Source: Acidobacteriota bacterium
GTDB lineage: Bacteria; Acidobacteriota; Terriglobia; 20CM-2-55-15
Assembly (NCBI GenBank): GCA_003223895.1
Contig: QHXD01000172.1
Coordinates: 19,028 to 25,747 of the forward strand
Direction: 5' to 3'
Length of the DNA stretch: 6,720 bases
Part shown: positions 5,938 through 6,720 of the stretch, one piece after another
How the letters are laid out: the number at the start of each line of letters is the position of its first letter
Numbering within the stretch: the first letter of the stretch is position 1
Translations under genes and position numbers: made by a program
Notes under the pieces: model-generated
Seen by the model: only the letters and a program-made list of their open reading frames with translations
Databases searched by the model: none
Told to the model about the DNA's origin: nothing

Positions 5938-6148
5938 TTAGCTGTCGAAGACCTAACGACAAGTTATCCAGAAACCCTCTGGGACTCATGATCGGAATTC
6001 CGCGGAACTGCTTGAGCTTCTGCAGGTGGCGATCACCGCTAATGATATCGGCTCAGGCCTCAGGAGCACATTCCAGAGACCTGTTGTCGGGCGGATCTTG
6101 GAAATTTCCTGCTTCGGCTCGAGCGAACATCAAAATCTCCTCGGGTAC
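5909..6148 (-). pseudogene. PIN-domain toxin (VapC-like, COG1569-type) remnant with in-frame stop
   Basis: From about 6148 the minus strand reads leftwards EEILMFARAEAGNFQ, then DPPDNRSLECAPEA, a TGA at 6053-6055, then ADIISGDRHLQKLKQFRG, IPIMSPRGFLDNL and a TAA at 5909-5911. The motif D-P-x-D-N-R-x-L-E-C-A, then ADxIxSGDxHLxxL and IxIxSPxxFL, is the C-terminal half of PIN-family toxin nucleases, including the third and fourth acidic metal-binding positions (DN of DNR, D of SGD). The TGA sits where family members usually have Gly, so one base change explains it; Ser and Pro stand where Phe and Leu are usual. The N-terminal half with the first catalytic Asp is absent because histidine-kinase sequence takes over. 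The protein would have been an RNA-cleaving toxin; this copy is dead. Confidence 0.75.
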
Positions 6149-6183
6149 TCAAGGGGAAGATCGTCCGCGAGCTGTGCCAGGCC

Positions 6184-6720
6184 ATGCAACAGGTTCGCAA
6201 GGCCAACGAAATCATCTCGCATCTGCGCACGTTCGGACGTGCGGCCCCCGCCAGCCACGAACCGGTTTCCCTGAGGCAGGTGATCGAGCGGGCGCTGTCT
6301 CTCATGCAGGAGCAGCTTCGGCTGCGCGAGATCGAGGTCACGGTCGACCTAGGCCCGGAGGAGCCCGTGGTCGTGGGGAATCCAATTCAGCTCGAGCAAG
6401 TCTTCATCAACCTCTTGACGAACGCGCGCGACGCGATGGCCGACTCGCCATGCAAGGCGATTCGTATTTCTGGTTCGCTCGGCCCTGAGGGCATGGAGAT
6501 CGCGTTCACCGATACCGGGGAGGGGATTCCCCCGGGGGTCGAGCGGCGGATCTTCGATCCATTCTTCACCACTAAGGAGGTCGGCAAAGGCACGGGGCTT
6601 GGCCTGTCCATCACCTATGGGATCATCAAGGAGCACGGCGGTACGATCTCGGTCGTCAGCCCGCCCGGCGAAGGCGCCACTTTCCTCATCTACCTGCCCC
6701 TTGCCTCCCCCGATAGAAAG
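6184..6720 (+). CDS. Sensor histidine kinase, catalytic ATPase part; 5' truncated and running off the window
   Basis: The frame is open from 6046 (after stops at 6040-6045) to the right edge. ATG 6184 is the first usable start, but protein-like sequence (GKIVRELCQAMQQVRKANEII) begins around 6151. Visible parts: the end of the dimerisation helix (ANEIISHLRTFGR), then the HATPase_c domain with N-box FINLLTNARDAM (6403-6438), G1 DTGEGIP (6511-6531), F-box FDPFFTTK (6553-6576), G2 GKGTGLGLSI (6583-6612), and the closing GGTISVVSPPGEGATFLIYLP. This domain binds ATP to phosphorylate a His in two-component signalling. The H-box helix with that His, which should lie some 40-60 residues earlier, is absent in all frames upstream, where the PIN remnant lies instead. 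The gene is therefore probably broken, or a free ATPase-only piece. Downstream domains, such as a receiver, could lie beyond the edge. Its base composition looks richer in G and C than the 5230-6000 stretch. Confidence 0.85.
   Translation, partial: MQQVRKANEIISHLRTFGRAAPASHEPVSLRQVIERALSLMQEQLRLREIEVTVDLGPEEPVVVGNPIQLEQVFINLLTNARDAMADSPCKAIRISGSLGPEGMEIAFTDTGEGIPPGVERRIFDPFFTTKEVGKGTGLGLSITYGIIKEHGGTISVVSPPGEGATFLIYLPLASPDRK

Noticed and set aside
5749..5991. 80-codon plus-strand open frame right of the tRNA remnant
   Set aside because: It overlaps the PIN relic and the better-looking minus-strand frame, has no recognisable domain, and shows no integrase motifs.
6053..6055. TGA read as Gly (alternative genetic code 25) to rescue the PIN gene
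   Set aside because: Other genes in the window end naturally at TGA, the base composition is far from the A/T-rich lineages using that code, and the PIN relic carries other damage.
1..6720. CRISPR array, integron attC sites or IS element ends
   Set aside because: No regularly spaced direct repeats, no attC-type core sites, no transposase frame and no long terminal inverted repeats were found by eye.

Overview
The window reads as bacterial DNA of moderate to high GC. SD-like sites are weak, genes often overlap by ATGA, and several small gene families are of kinds common in Planctomycetota and other environmental Gram-negatives. That lineage is a guess. No ribosomal or other marker gene is present to settle it.

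Left part (1-3010): a small uncharacterised protein enters from the left edge, followed with almost no gap by an intact gene of about 910 codons for a SWIM zinc-finger SNF2-family ATPase. It has two Cys/His clusters ahead of a complete helicase core. This is the only large intact gene in the window.

Middle part (3011-6150): this looks like a graveyard of accessory genes. The pieces, in order, are: an ATGA-coupled gene start that dies after 18 codons; on the minus strand, the head of what looks like a GHKL ATPase spliced out of frame to a different or downstream piece; a minus-strand pair of a DUF4258-type toxin-like protein without its N-terminus and an intact small partner overlapping it by ATGA; a plus-strand acidic protein with a CxxCxxHxH cluster, also without a convincing start; a second ATGA-coupled start that dies after 20 codons; the 3' two-thirds of a tRNA-Lys-like sequence; and on the minus strand the C-terminal half of a PIN-domain toxin broken by an in-frame TGA. 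At two places (about 4590-4612 and about 6120-6160) a minus-strand and a plus-strand gene both lose their 5' ends at the same spot, which suggests rearrangement joints.

Right part (6150-6720): the catalytic ATPase half of a sensor histidine kinase runs off the right edge. The phospho-accepting His helix that should precede it is absent.

Together the content (SNF2 ATPase, GHKL ATPase piece, DUF4258 and PIN toxin-like remnants, tRNA 3' fragment) fits an old, repeatedly reworked genomic island next to a tRNA-derived attachment site. The remnants look like relics rather than one working pathway. The SNF2 gene and its small upstream neighbour are the best candidates for something functional. A chimeric metagenomic assembly is the main alternative explanation for the sharp joints.
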